A stretch of 64,000 nucleotides of DNA, taken from positions 8,432,001-8,496,000 of the forward strand of contig OU342635.1 of assembly GCA_910589415.1 (NCBI GenBank), in the 5' to 3' direction. This document shows positions 26,253-39,428 of this stretch, one piece after another (position 1 is the first letter of the stretch; every line of letters begins with the position of its first letter). The notes beneath the pieces were generated by a model. It saw only the letters and a program-made list of their open reading frames with translations. It did no database searches and was not told the DNA's origin. The translations under genes were made by a program, and so were the position numbers. The DNA comes from Malachius bipustulatus. Lineage: Eukaryota; Arthropoda; Insecta; Coleoptera; Melyridae.

Positions 26253-26489
26253 TCAATCGCCATCACCTTCTTCCATGGTTAAGATTTCTCTATGATCTTC
26301 AAAGGTAAATCCTTCCTCTCTGAGTTTCTCTTCAACAAGATATGCAGTTTTACATTCATCTAAGCCAAACCCTAGGTCTTTTGAGAATGTCTCTGTAATG
26401 TGTAGCAGTGTGTGCCTGTGTTTTCCATATAATACATCAAGTGGGATATACAGGGTGTCGCAATGTAGATTCTCGTTGAAAGTTTTCAT
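26253..26489 (-). pseudogene. Reverse transcriptase fragment of a non-LTR retrotransposon
   Basis: The 78-codon minus-strand frame contains ETFSKDLGFGLDECKTAYLV followed by an EGFTFEDHREILTMEEGD-type segment. This matches the order seen downstream of the catalytic YADD box in non-LTR reverse transcriptases, where an FSxDIGxxFGxDKC-like stretch precedes a short loop and a YKYLG motif. The YADD box and the YLG motif are both absent, so it is a short internal relic. A TACAGGGTG terminus, like those of the fold-back elements, lies at about 26452. The assignment is from pattern memory and is fairly, not fully, sure. Confidence 0.55.
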
Positions 26490-27640
26490 AGTTACAAGAA
26501 AATTTTAATTTTGAATTTTTTGACTTCAGGGCTCAATTTTTTTCTGCTATAACCTGTTATAAGATTTTACATAAAAGTACATTTTACTTTTTCTAATTAA
26601 GGGTAGTCGTGATAATATGAATTTGATAAATGAGTCCAATTTTTCTTGAAGTCTTTTTGACTAAAGGGTTGTAATTTTAGGATTTTTGAATATATTTTGT
26701 CAATTCAGTAAAACCAGATTATAGTATAAACTTAAAAGTAGGATTTTTAACTTTTACCTTTCTATTTTTGACCATATTTTAAATAAATAAGAAAAACCAG
26801 AAATTTATCAATATTTATGGGTAAAAATATCCGTTTAGGAAATTTGTAATTTTTCATCAAATTTATTTATTAAAAAAACTACTCCAAACTCCCCAAAGTT
26901 TCGGATTCAGAGAACTTTTTTTTGGTCTTCAAAACTTTTCACATTGTTTCAATAGTTCAGTCAAGTAACTTCAAGTTGTCATGCAAGTTATCAAAAGTAA
27001 AGAATTACGTAAACTTGGCAACAGTGGCGGCATTGTGTTTCATTTTATTAAAAATTTACCTGACTTTTCTTTTTCTTCTTGTTGTTCTTCTTCTTACGTT
27101 CATATATACAATCCTCTCCACATTCTCAAATACTTCTTCTGGTTTTCTTTCTATTTGGCTTTCAATTGACACCAAGTGTTCTATTCTGTCACTACATCAG
27201 AAAATTCAATTAATTATTGAAAATCAGAGAAATAGATAAAAAACTCATTGTCCGAAAACTTTACAATTTTAATGACCAAATACAGAAATCATTTTTGATC
27301 CACACTAGAGATAGTAAAACTTTCTGAACCTTCTATTACCCCTCCAAAACATCAGCCTGGATTATTTACCTCGCATATTATTCAACACTCCAAAATCCTA
27401 TTTATAACACAAAATCTAAAATATTCAACATTCCCTACTCCTCTCACGAGCTACTCTTCTGACTTTCAGACTAGAGATTTTTATGCCTACCAAACCTCAT
27501 GAATATAAAAAAAGATCCGATTCTAGAGCATCTTCATATACTCCCTCTTCACCCCCATAATGGTTCTAAGTTCCAAACTGTTGCCCATTTGTAACCAAAT
27601 CTAAGTTGCAACGGCCCCCTACAATTCACTTCTGATTGGT
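26490..27640. other. AT-rich non-coding DNA
   Basis: The 105-codon frame at 26922-27239 is hydrophobic only because the region is T-rich. No gene or repeat is supported. Confidence 0.4.
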
Positions 27641-28820
27641 GACATTTCAGCTATGGGGGTAAATGGGGCAGCAAGGTCGCCTTTGATAACTGTTTACGCC
27701 GTCGGCGGTTCCCTGGAGGCGAGGGGCAGATGCTGCCGCCTCCGGTAAATAGATTAGGCGCACGACCGCCGCCAGCGAGCGCTTCCTTCGACGGCATTAG
27801 CATAACGATGAGTCTCGCGACATCCAGTCAAGAGACGGGGTGAGGAGGGCGGTTTGGGCTGGTAGATAATCACCTCGTTAGACGGATAGAGGGGGTGCAT
27901 CTGGGAGCGAAACATGCTCAATTAATTCAATATACAGTACAGCTTATTCTGGTTCGATGGGCTTTTTGTGAAATTCGTTTTTTAGTTAAAAACATGGGGT
28001 AGAAATGCAGGGGTGGTGACTGATTAGATCGTTAGGTCGTCCTCGTGAGAGGGCTTATTTTATTCGATATAGTATCAAGGCTTATTAGAGGATGTCGTAG
28101 CTGAGTGCTCGTTAAATTGGGGGTGCTGTGGGGGTTGTTGGAGTGTCCGAAAACTGCCGTCCCGTGACCAAACCTGTCGTGGATAATGAACATTTTAACC
28201 CTTTCGTGGTGAGTCCTTTCGATCGATTCGAAAATTTCTAACCGTTTATTCCACTAGAACACACCACACGTTCAGCCTCCGATTTTAATGTCCATCCCGT
28301 AGTTTCTAAAATTCGCCGAGTTCGTCAAATCCTTCCCATGATTGCTTCCAGCTTCCTGCAACTTGTTTTAGGGTGTAATATTATTAAGTGCCTGCGTGCT
28401 TTCTGAGAATTTCTGAGCGACTATCTCGATATGGTCCGGGGAATTGGACTTATTCGTATTCCCAGCGCCTGTGTAATTATTGTTAATTCGCCATCACCGC
28501 TTTTACTAATTTATTTATGAACGTTTGTTAAATAATTGCTCGTGAATCAGACGGATTATATTTATTTATTTATGAATTGGGGGAGTTTCAAGGCGAGATT
28601 TCATCCGGGATCGACCTGGATACATTGTAGGGACAACGAAGCATCTAAGTGGTTCATAAGCGGGTAGTTATAGTCTACCATACACAAGAGGTGGGGTGAT
28701 TAGTTGGCCTCTAATAGCCGGTCGTAAAGGCGTCGTGTGTTATTGCCCAATAAAGGCTTTATGGTCGCGATTGTCGCCTTTGTTGATGCAAGGTAGGCGC
28801 CGAAATGCTCTCCAAATTCT
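27640..28820. promoter_or_regulatory. GC-richer islands, possible cis-regulatory modules
   Basis: Two islands (27640-28250 and 28440-28810) contrast with the flanking AT-rich DNA. They contain recognisable transcription-factor-like words: CCTTTGAT near 27681 (TCF/LEF type), and TTTATGG and CCTTTGTTGATG near 28758-28786 (posterior Hox and Sox/TCF types). There is no coding frame. Regulatory function is inferred from composition and motif density only. Confidence 0.3.
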
Positions 28821-28984
28821 GATCGCATTTTACGTGCTTCTTTGAACAATTTTTATTTATTAGATACATCCCTATGATCAAAAGAATGTTAATTTATCTT
28901 TATTTATGAAGAATATTTGTTCAAAGAATGGAAACATTAAATCTGAAATGAATTTGAATCGTTTTTGGAAAACTTTTCTTAAAC

Positions 28985-30410
28985 GATCCTTAGTACCTAG
29001 CCGGAAACTTCGCTTTGAAAAAGGCTCACTGGAAAGAAAAAATGTTGATGATGGATTGTAGATTGTAGCAATATACTAGTTCGATTCTTGAGTATCGACA
29101 GAAATTATCTTGAGCCTTAATGTTTTGATGAATAAGGTAAAAAGTCACAACAAAAATTGAGCCATTTTTAAAAATCTCTTTCATTAGTTTTTTGGCGAGG
29201 ATTCTAAAAAATTTGCTCTGATAGACGGCTCAAGCAAGAGAAAACGTGACAATAAGTGGAAGGAAGTTGCATCCTCCTTCAATTCTTTAGATTAATAGAA
29301 ATTCCGATATCTCAAGCCTCAAGATTTCGATGAAGCAGTGAAAAAGCTAAAGTTATAAACGAAATTGCACCTTTTTTCACAAAAAGCTCTGTTTGGAGTT
29401 TGGTCCTTTTTGGTCAGGAAACTTCTAAATCTTCTCTCTACTTCTTTCTAAAAGGTAGCCTAATGGATAGGAAAATTAACTGAGCAAGGTAAAGGCAGTG
29501 TAGTTCGATTCTTGAGCATCAACGGTTATTGCGATGATATTGAGCCAAAAAGTTTTCATAAAGCGGCAAAAAAGCTACAACTTAAAACTAATTTTTTCAA
29601 AATGCCTCTTACACGACTTTTTAAGTCCTTTTTGGTCAGGAAACTCTTAAATTTTCTCTTTACTTCTTTCTCAAAGGTGGCTCAATGGATAGGAAAATTA
29701 TTTGAGCAAGGTATGAATAGGAAATAAAGTTGCAGCATGGTTTGATCTTCAAATTCAACAGAAATTGCGCCAATCCTGGAGTTTTCGAAAAATTCTACAA
29801 CAACAAAAAAAAACGAAATTGAGCCGCTTTCTATAATATTATTTCTTTATAAAGTCCTTTTTGGCCAGTAAACTTCTAAAACTTCTCTTTCCTTCTTTCT
29901 CAAAGGTGGCTCAATGGATAGGAAAATTAATTGAGCAAGGTAAACGTAGTGTAATTACATTTTTGAGCATTAACGGTTATTGCGATGATATTGAGCCTGA
30001 ACGTTTCGATAAAGCGGCGTAAAATCTACTACCGAAAACTAAATTTTTCAAAATGCTTCTCACCAGACATTTAAAAACTCCTTTTTGGCCAGAAAACTTC
30101 TAAAACTTACTCTAAATAAAAAGAGGCTCAGTGGAATAGAAAAAAATTAATGTAGTAAGTAAATGCAGACTGGTTGAGCACCAACGGTAATTTTAAGCGT
30201 TAACCTTAAGCCTAAACGTTTCAATAAAGCAATTTTAAAGCGAAATTGAGCCTTTCTTAACCCGTGATTAAAAAATTATTATTAGCCAGTAAAATTCACA
30301 AACTAACTGTAATAACCAGAGCAATCAAAAGGAAATTTGAATTAAAAGAGTTGCAAGAGAGAAAAGAGTTGCATCATGGTTTGTTTTCTGAGGCGAAACA
30401 AAAATTTCAA
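28985..30410 (+). repeat. Degenerate tandem array, about 220-bp unit, six copies
   Basis: GGCTCA-type landmarks recur near 29026, 29225, 29456, 29678, 29905 and 30125 (29456 reads AGCCTA), giving units of 199-231 bp. The best pairs share TTCTTTCT(C/A)AAAGGT(G/A)G, then ATGGATAGGAAAATTA and GAGCAAGGTA, and then TTATTGCGATGATATTGAGCC (the last at 29525 and 29978). Frames are broken and differ between units, so this is a satellite-like or decayed array and not a coding repeat. Confidence 0.8.
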
Positions 30411-31092
30411 TTATCTTGAGCCTCAATTTCATGTCAAAGCTACAAAAAAATCAATCTAAAATGAAAATATTAGAAGAAAATAAACACAGAAAGGATTGTC
30501 GCAGTTCCCGGGCAAAGGGCGCGTCAGATTTTCTGCATATAAAAAAAAGTTATTGGCAAAAAATTTGGAGAAACCTCGCTCTAAAAACAGTTTCAATGAA
30601 AAAGGGGGTGTTACTGCGAAATTTTATTTTGGTTTGGTTTAGTTTTATTCTATAAAGCGTATCCTCGAAACCGAATCATGCATAAACCGTAGAACGTGAG
30701 CTTAACTTATAACCTCCAGGGATAGGTTATTTTATGTGCTTTGGTTGTATGTAATACAAACCCTTTGATAAAGATCTCTTGATGTTTACTGTGAACAATT
30801 AATGTATCTATACTGTGTGTGTACCTCTAAACGTGGGCATGAATATAGTGGCCGCAGGCGCCAGTACACTGGAAAAGTTTACTCACCGAGCTTTACAAAG
30901 ACTAAGGCTACCACCCTTCTTTATATGGATATAAGCTACTTGCTTTGAAAAGCTTTTATGGTTGGCTAGTTTGTGAAAATGGAGATGATCTATTAGTGAA
31001 TTTCTGCTGTTACTTTTAATGAATAAATAGTCTCGTAGGTCCATTATGAGAACTATTTTCATAATTACTTTCATAGAGAGAAAATATATATA
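30411..31092. other. Non-coding DNA
   Basis: No gene is supported. The 79-codon frame at 30416-30655 starts inside the last decayed repeat unit and has no family resemblance. Confidence 0.4.
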
Positions 31093-31969
31093 TACAGGGT
31101 GGTCCAACTTAAAACGTCAGGACTTTACCAAACGATAGATAACGTTAAAATAATGCCAGTTTTTCCAATACACTTATAGCCGGGAAAGCTTTCTTTTCAA
31201 GATACAGGGCGTTGAAGTTTTCGGAAAAAAATAATGTTTTGCGAATATTGTCAAAACGGCTGCTTTAAAAAAATTTAAATTTGGCACGCAGCATGAGCTA
31301 AGTATCTTTCATGATTTACGGCTTATGGTGATGAATTGCGAAAACCAGCGGCGGAGATATGGGTGTGCCATCGCCCCTTTTCAAAAAAAAAATTGACGCC
31401 ACTGACTCTATGGCAAATTTAATAATACTATTCAATGCCCCATGTTTTTTAGAACAAAAAAGTACTCTTTAATTTTTTCACAAGGCGCACGCACCGTTTT
31501 CGAGATAATTCAAGTTTTCTTAGGTAATATCCGTAGCCATTTTAAGAATACCAGACAAATTCTAATCAAATAACTTTTACTTAAATAATTAAATAACAGA
31601 AATAAACAACACCTAACTAATGTAACAATTGTCAGTAACCGTAGAGTCAGTGGCGTAAATTTTTTATTTTTTTTTAAAAAGGGGCGATGGCACACCCATA
31701 TCTCCGCCGCTGGTTTTCGCAATTTATCACCATAAGCCGTAAATCATGAAAGATACTTATAGCTCATGCTGCGTGCCAAATTTCAATTTTTTTAAAGCAG
31801 CCGTTTTGACAATATTCACAAAACATTATTTTTTTTCCCAAAACTTCAACACCATGTATCTTGAAAAGGAAGCTTTCCCGGCTATAAGTGTATTAGAGAA
31901 ACTGGCATTATTTTAACGTTATCTAAAAGTTTGGTAAAGTCCTGACGTTTTAAGTTGGACCACCCTGTA
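31093..31969. mobile_element. Fold-back DNA transposon with TACAGGGTGGTCC ends (877 bp)
   Basis: The termini are TACAGGGTGGTCC and GGACCACCCTGTA, and the arms pair over about 400 bp each (for example TAAAACGTCAGGACTTTACC near the left end against its complement near 31930). The only unpaired part is around 31440-31620. TATA sequence flanks both ends, consistent with a TA target duplication. There is no transposase; frames inside are products of the palindrome. Confidence 0.85.
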
Positions 31970-34900
31970 TATAACGACCAATTATTATAAAAGTGCCACA
32001 AATTTTCATTTCTGCTCAATTTTTCTCGCATTTTTTTTTTTAATCTGTTGGCTTATTTGTTCATTTTTCTAGTCAAGTATGTGTTAAAAGTACTCATGAC
32101 AAAAGAGAGACTCTAGTAATTTTTTTGTGCGAACGCAACATTTCCTGCAGGAAATTCGGGCTATAAAATACTCCATCATGTGTAACATAACAAGTATGTA
32201 CTACTTTTTGACTAAAAGCGACTCAAAATAGATACATACAAAGAACTTTTGCAATAGGTATTCCCTTCCTAAGTGCTCCTTTGACATAAGTTTCTCCTGA
32301 TGCAAGTGGCAATAGCAAAGTTACCTCCAATCAGTTCGTCACATAAGTTACTCTTCAACTCGCGTTTGATCGGATATTCATCCAACTTTCCAACTTTTAA
32401 ATTGGGGTGGCTGGCCCACCTTATACCTCCTTCCAGGGGCTCTCAACCCCCGGGCCTTTATCACGACTCTCTCTAGCAAGGAACAATATTTTTATTCCAA
32501 CCGTCAAATATTTTCCAGGGATATTTGATTCGATCCGCCTTTATTTTCCAGCGGGGGGTTCAAAGAAATGGGAAAACACGAGATTTTCCGCCCTAATGGT
32601 TCTGCATTATGAAAATAAACAGACCGAACCTGCAAACAGAATCCTCTGTGTATCGTTTTAATCAAGTCCGGAAGGGCGGTGTCCTGCTCGTGCCTTTATC
32701 CCGTCTTAATTAATAACCAAGCTGGCTTTGAACTTGACGTAATCTGGCATCACTTAATCAGAACGGCCGTGGTCGGTTGAAAGGCGCAGCTCACTTTGAT
32801 CTAAACCCTTTCATAACTTCTTGTTCTTATCAATCTCGTTGATCGCTCGCTAAATTGACGATTCGATTTTGTAATATTTTATTAACAAAGTTACAAGCTA
32901 CAAGTTACAAGCTCCGGCTGGTTTTGATGAATATTTGGACTATTCCACCGCAGATTCTGTGGAATATTGTTCGATAACAAGCCCACGTTCTATACAACCA
33001 TTATGACGGACACTTACCAAGCGAGCCGGACTTTTGTTTATTTACAATGTTACAGATTTATGACGGCAAGAATATAAAGGATAATATGCAATTACGGTGC
33101 CTAGACGACTTAGAATAGACCAAGGACGGCAGAAAAATCAAAATAAATAACCGAAATAACTACAAAGTCATGTATCATATTCTTAATACTCGAGAGCGGG
33201 GAATGTAAATATTTTTCTTTTGTAAAATTTAGATATCTCTTGACTGATTGACAAATAACAAACTTTGTTATTTTGTTCGGATTTAGTTGTTACAAATAAT
33301 TTGCTGTTAAATTCTATACATTTTCACTGGATCTCATTAGCTTCCATTAGTCCTTATTATGAGCGCAATGCCTCAATTATATAAACAATAACGTACCCGA
33401 TTTGGGTGCTTGATCTGGTAATGACATGAATAGATACTGTCTAATTGGTCAATGAATGCTCTAAGGTTACAGTAATTATACGATAACAATTTTGTAACAA
33501 CTTTGACAGTCAAATTACTTGTTAGCAAACAATTTTCTCTTCGTTTTCCAGGTACAGCAATGCTACTTGGATAGAGTGTTCTTTTTTTAATCGTCACTGA
33601 TCACAATGGCAACTTTTACAGTCAATCCGGGTAAAAGAACGTTACCGTCCTCTTATGCAAAAAAGTTTTCAAGAATAGAAAAGGTTTTCTCAAACCAAGT
33701 GAGGAATCAATCTACCATTAACATTAAGTAAATGGAAATCTTCGAACATACGTTTTCAGGCATTGTTACCACCCTAGTTCCGTTTCAGGTTTCTTTCACT
33801 CTTCACTTTCACAATCAAGACTCGATTTGATTTATTTTGGACACTTCAAGATGAATCAAACAACATTGTTGCCGTCATTATTATATAAAACGTACAAGCG
33901 AATAAAGAAAGTGCCATTTTATGATGTTGTCAAACAAAAATATACTTAAGTGCTATTTACGAATGATGGTCTGTCATAGCAACAACATAAAAGAAGGTAC
34001 AATATAAAATTCGTGTATAACATTTTCTTATGATATTTTTTTTATATAAAACCTCTTTTTTTATTGAATTTAAAAATCCTGAGAATTTTCCTTCTGGAAT
34101 ATTCAGATCTCAAAACAAGCTTCTTATAGCATCCGCTTGTAACAAACGATAAAGCTCGTCGTGAACGTTAAGGCAAGAATCGTAAAAAAAAAGAGAAATT
34201 TGATATTAAGGACAAAAATAATTGAGGAAAATATTCACTCCCCCTCCCATTCCAAGCCCCATATCCAAGGCAACAACGCTCTGATCAAATATTGAAATTC
34301 CTTCGGACGTCCCACACTTTTGCGGCTTTGTCGCGGCCCCCGTTCGATTGCAAGTGACTCCCCGTCCGTCCGTCAGAGCTCCTGAATTTACTGTCGACCC
34401 CGGGAGTGTTTTGTTTGTTTTCCACTCGGGGAAACGCAAACACACATAATCTGTTCAGCTGCTGACTCCGTCCGAACTCCGCTTATTCATCAGGTAGATT
34501 TATGACGCGGCTTGCTTCTGAACAATTGATCGTCGCGACGCCGCCGTCGGCAATTGTTTCCCGAACGGGCAGGGAGATGAAATCACGGCACGCTCCGCAG
34601 TGTTACTTTCTTGAAAGAAAAGTCTTTGTTTCTCTTGCTCCTCCTTAAGTCTGCTTTTGATGGCAGCGGGAATGTGTGATATAAATATAACAATCTCCCT
34701 GGATGACGCAGGCGACTCGATAAACAAACCATCATCTCTTCTTTACAGCGTCTTGTCTTCTTGTACTTTTGTTCTTATTGAATGGAGAAAAATGTGAAAA
34801 AAAAGTTGCGAGGAAAATGAACGGTAAATCGATAACTCGACGAGCTGGGATGAGAATCTTCAGAGAACTGGCGCAACTAACTCAAAATGTAATCAAATCC

Positions 34901-35493
34901 TTAATGGATATCGACAATGAAAATAATCAGGACAGGTACCACGGTACGAGCTAAAAATAATTAAAATATAAGAGAAATAGCGCGTTTCTCTTGGGCGCCA
35001 GCTTACTTCTGTGATCAAAGAATTGGGTAAGCTACGCTTGAAGGCATCTCCAGGTCTTCGATTACGTGAAAATCGTTTCTAAGGGCAAATTTTTTACAGA
35101 ATAGCAGATTTGAAGCTAATGAGAAAAGAGGATTTCTTAATTTCTTCCCGCAAACTCCGCACTGATTGTATATTTATTTAGTTTGATGTCGCTAACAATT
35201 CGAAATCATCTGATTTTAATACATGTCACATTTTATAGTTCGCTATAACCGAATTATCTCTATAGCCACATAAATAACTATTATGGTTTACGCTGCGGCC
35301 GGGTCTCTATAAACGAAGGGTCTCTTCAACTTTTTGTTGATTATAGGTGATTACGGGCTTATTGTTGAAATATGGACACTGATTTCGTTATAAAAAGTAT
35401 TTCTGTACAAGCACAATTCGTAATAAACGGTATTATTTCTTATCATTTCATAATATTTGTAAACGTATAATTCTGATTCTCGACTTTTTTCAG
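31970..35493. other. Gene desert with GC-richer patches
   Basis: GC-richer patches lie at 32400-32850 and 34230-34730. Their frames on both strands have no recognisable protein content. No repeats longer than short microsatellites were seen. They may be regulatory. Confidence 0.3.
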
Positions 35494-35547
35494 GTGCTTG
35501 AGGGCAAGGATGTTATTCGACTCATTCTTCTTCAACTAAATAATCAG
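35494..35547 (+). other. Candidate 54-nt internal exon
   Basis: A strong acceptor (CGACTTTTTTCAG|G) is followed 54 nt later by a strong donor (AATCAG|GTAAGAA). The exon is open in phase 0 and reads VLEGKDVIRLILLQLNNQ. The DVIRLIL stretch resembles the first helix of LisH dimerisation motifs, but 18 residues are too few to assign. Upstream or downstream partner exons were not identified, though the donor at 21257 is on the same strand. Confidence 0.35.
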
Positions 35548-37080
35548 GTAAGAATCACTCGCTATAAGAACTCATAAAATATCGTTACAAATGTGTAAAT
35601 TACTAGGATTATGTTAAATATTGAAGCGAGAAAAGTTGTAGTATTTTATTGAAAATGCGCAAGGCTTTGAATCGTTGCAATCGTTGAAATGCTATTCCAA
35701 AGTGATGCGGTTCTATACATGAAAGAAGTCTGAACTAGCATCATATTATGCAGAACTCCAGAATTACCAACTTTTTGTACATTTACTCATCTATAAAAGA
35801 ATTTCATTCATCAGTTGTCAGATGTCTAAATTTGAACCTGTCTCCAGTAGCCTCCCAGCTGGCGTGAAGAAGAAGCGTGTAATTCCGTTTTGTTGCTTTT
35901 TTACGGAAAGATGACAAAAGGGAGCAACCTTATGGCGACAGATAAGAGGGAGATGGGAGGGAATTACCCCCTTCACGCCAAATGAGAGTCTTAAAATAAC
36001 GATTCTTATAAGGAGCGAATTAGCTTAAGAATTCCTGCAGTAGCGACTCATGTCGTATATTTGAACCAAAGTTCGTACTAGGCGAGTTGAAACTATCGCA
36101 ACTTCATGTGTAAAAATAAACTTTACAAACAATTAGCGTTAAAGCGTTAAAGCTAATGGTGCATGGTATAACCATAAAGTATACTTCATTTATTTTTTGG
36201 TTTGTTTATTTGTTTAAGCACTGCTGAAAGCAGCAAATGGACGCAAAGATCAATAAAAGCACGGGTTGATTAAACGGAAAAACCACTCGCAGTCCCTTTA
36301 GACAAACAATGTTAACTTTCGCAGTTTTAAATTGCCACGATGAAAGAGGTGCTAATTAAAGTTCACGTCAAAAACAAAATTTCAGGAACAAAAATATGTA
36401 CTCTTTTCAAAAAACTCTTTGTGTCTGCATTGAACAAATAAATGACCATCCCCAATCCAACCCAATATTTACCTGCGATATTTTTAGAGATAATTGTTTA
36501 CCAAGGCAATATGCACTGACAGCAAGAGAGTCTCCAGCTGAAGGATGTGTTGACTTGGACTAGCTAAAAGGTGTCCAGTTACATCTTGACCTTAACTGTC
36601 TGTTATCTGTCATCTGTGATGCAGGCAACACTGCCAAATCGTGCAAACCCATCCGGGGAGCACTTTTTGAGGCTTATAGAAATCGTGAGATGATTTATAG
36701 TGTTCTTATCGGTGACCCTCTAATGGAAAGGAGCATATCCTGTTTACACTGATGAAGGCAAGCTTCGCCTCAAGGGTTTAACTCTGGCGACATCGCCCTA
36801 ACTCTGCCATATGAAGAACCGATAAAGGGAGAAAAAGGAGATAAACACATAATTCAACTAAATTAAATGCGAGCTCGACGCTCAAGGACCTAAACATATC
36901 CTCGTTCTGGCTTTACTCCCCTGCAGTGTTGTCGTTTTGATAGGCAAACTTTTCTTATTAATATTTTTGATTTGTAGGATCGTTTTCGTTTTGATTAAAT
37001 ATTTCTTGCGATATTTAATAAGTTTCGACAGATTTTGCTGGATCAGCAGTATGTTTGTGTTGTAATTAATAATCTTTTTA
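35548..37080. other. Non-coding DNA, possibly intronic
   Basis: No coding or RNA gene was recognised. Confidence 0.35.
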
Positions 37081-39428
37081 GACAGACTTCAATGTTGACA
37101 CTTTTTCATCAATACGAAAATGAAAAATGACACAATATTTATGTCTACGCGGCAGCGTGCGCGTAGTATTTCTCCACCTAGAGCGACAACTATTTCGTGC
37201 ACTGTATCGTTGCACTGATATAAATCTCGGAGTTTTCCCTATAGCAAAAAAGCAACAATTTACTTGGAACTAAATTAAAAATTTCCTTTCGTCATTTTTA
37301 TTAATATTATTTCGGTTTTCTCGCTTATTTCAATAAAGTTATCTAAAAAAAAACTTATGCATCTCTAGCGGGAAATTATGGTGCTTTTGTCTCGGCTTTC
37401 GTCAGTAAAAAAGGGCCGCTGCATAAAAGCTCTTATTTTAAAATTCTGTGTCAAGTGATGCAGAGTATAAATTTATTATTTTATGACATTTATAAACCTA
37501 ATATGTAAAATGCCAAATCAAAATAGTATTTTTTGTTAAATCGTTTCATAAAGTTTCCATTTTAGGCACTATGAGTACGTAAAAGTGAGATAAATGACAA
37601 TTAAAAGCAACTTTTCATGAAGATTTATGACACTTTGGCAATATAAAATACCAATCTCTATACATACAGAGTTCACAAATTTATATTTATTGACAGCTTT
37701 GAATTAATAAATTCTTGTTTCTTAGAGATTTAACAAAAAATTTTATGTGAGACATATTGAAAAAAGAATCTTTAGGCACTTTGATGGTTGTCAAACTCGG
37801 CCTTCGGCCTCGTTCCTAAAATGTTCATATTTTCTCAATAAAATACGAACTTTACATGACTTTTATTTACAGTTAAAGCTCCATTTTTTTATCTTCACGT
37901 CCGGGGAATTAAGGCTTAGCAACTTGCTAAAGGCGATTATTCCCCAAACAATATGTAATTCGATTTATATTAATTGGTCCTTTGAGCCGGATTATCCCAA
38001 AGAAAAAATTTCTTCGCTCCAAAACTTACAGTGTGTCCCCGGATTGAATTATTAAGAGGAAAACTTTCTTCTCTATTTTCAAATCCATTTTAAGAAAAAA
38101 GTCATTCTCTATAAAAACTTTGCTTCTTGAGAAACCTGAGAAACCACACTCAGATTTTCGCTTGGACGTACAGGATGTCATATTAAAAAGTAAAATTTTT
38201 TAAATATACATTTTAGGGGAAATTTTCATTCTTATAAAATGTTCCGCTTCTCAAGAAACCTCAGAAACCACAGAAAAAATATTAGATATACAGAGTGTTA
38301 TGACAAAAAGTCTTTCAAGCATCATTACTAAAAAAATGTAATTAAAAGGACGAAATTAAAAATGGAACATAACAACAATACATAAAGTTATTCTACATAG
38401 CTGTCATCCCTCTCCTCACATTTTTCAGCTTTTTTAAAGAATTCTACGTAAACTTAAGGGTTGATTTAATTTAATTTAGTAGTGAAAAATCTTATCTGAC
38501 GCATCAATCCCTGAATGAGTGTATTTTTGTTCATTATTGGCGCAATTTTGGATTTTTTCCTCCATTTTTAATGTGCTGGTTCTCATTTGTAAAATGTGCC
38601 CCAAAATGGATATGTATCAATTAAACAAAATTGCGTCAATCTTGACTCATCTACCGACGCCACTGGTAAACAATAAAAAAAAACATTTTGTGGCAGAAGA
38701 GTGTTTACAATTTGGAAAAAAAATTTTTTCGAAAATTCCAATGGCGGACGCGGATAGTTTTCACCTCCTGGGCAATTTCATGAACTTGAACATTGAAAAA
38801 AATTCTACTGCGGCCCATAAAGCCCCGCACCCATCCACTTAACCGTATTTAAATTTATTTGTGCAAAACCAAATTTTCAAAACCCTGCAAGCCACCGAGT
38901 GAGACAGTGGCGCTGTAATATAGGGCGAAAAAGTCAAAATCAAACTGCCTTTGTAGCTAATAAGAAGAAGGTTCGTAAAATAGCTATTTGTGATACAAGT
39001 TGGAAATGGGAGTGTTTAAAGCACGGTCGAAAATGGCCAAACGAGACCGAAGGTCGAATTTGATAATCATCAAGAAACAGCAATTTTTGTGAAGTCTAAC
39101 TAGTCGTCAAGAAAAAGTGACACTATCGTAAAACTTCATGAAAACTTTTTCTACGTGTCATTTATGCCCACTTGGGAGTTAGAGCCTTTTTGTAGAGACC
39201 AAAGCCGAGACAAAAACTCATTCGAATGCATCATAATTTTGTACTCCAGATGCATACAACCTTTTTAGACAACTTACTGAGATATAAGGAAAAAATCGAC
39301 ATATCAAATCTAAAAATGACACAAGGAAATTTTCAATTTAGTTCCAAGTTCCGGGATGGTTACTTTGTTCCTAGGACAAACAAATACAAGATTTCTATAC
39401 AGTGCACGAAATATATAGTTGTGCTCTA

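Noticed and set aside
26922..27239. Hydrophobic 105-codon frame that looks like a membrane protein
   Set aside because: The hydrophobicity follows from T-rich DNA; no topology pattern or family.
34206..34727. Two minus-strand frames of 75-79 codons in a GC-richer patch
   Set aside because: No homology and no gene signals.
38519..38842. 107-codon frame in the centre of the large fold-back
   Set aside because: It does not resemble a transposase or any family I know.
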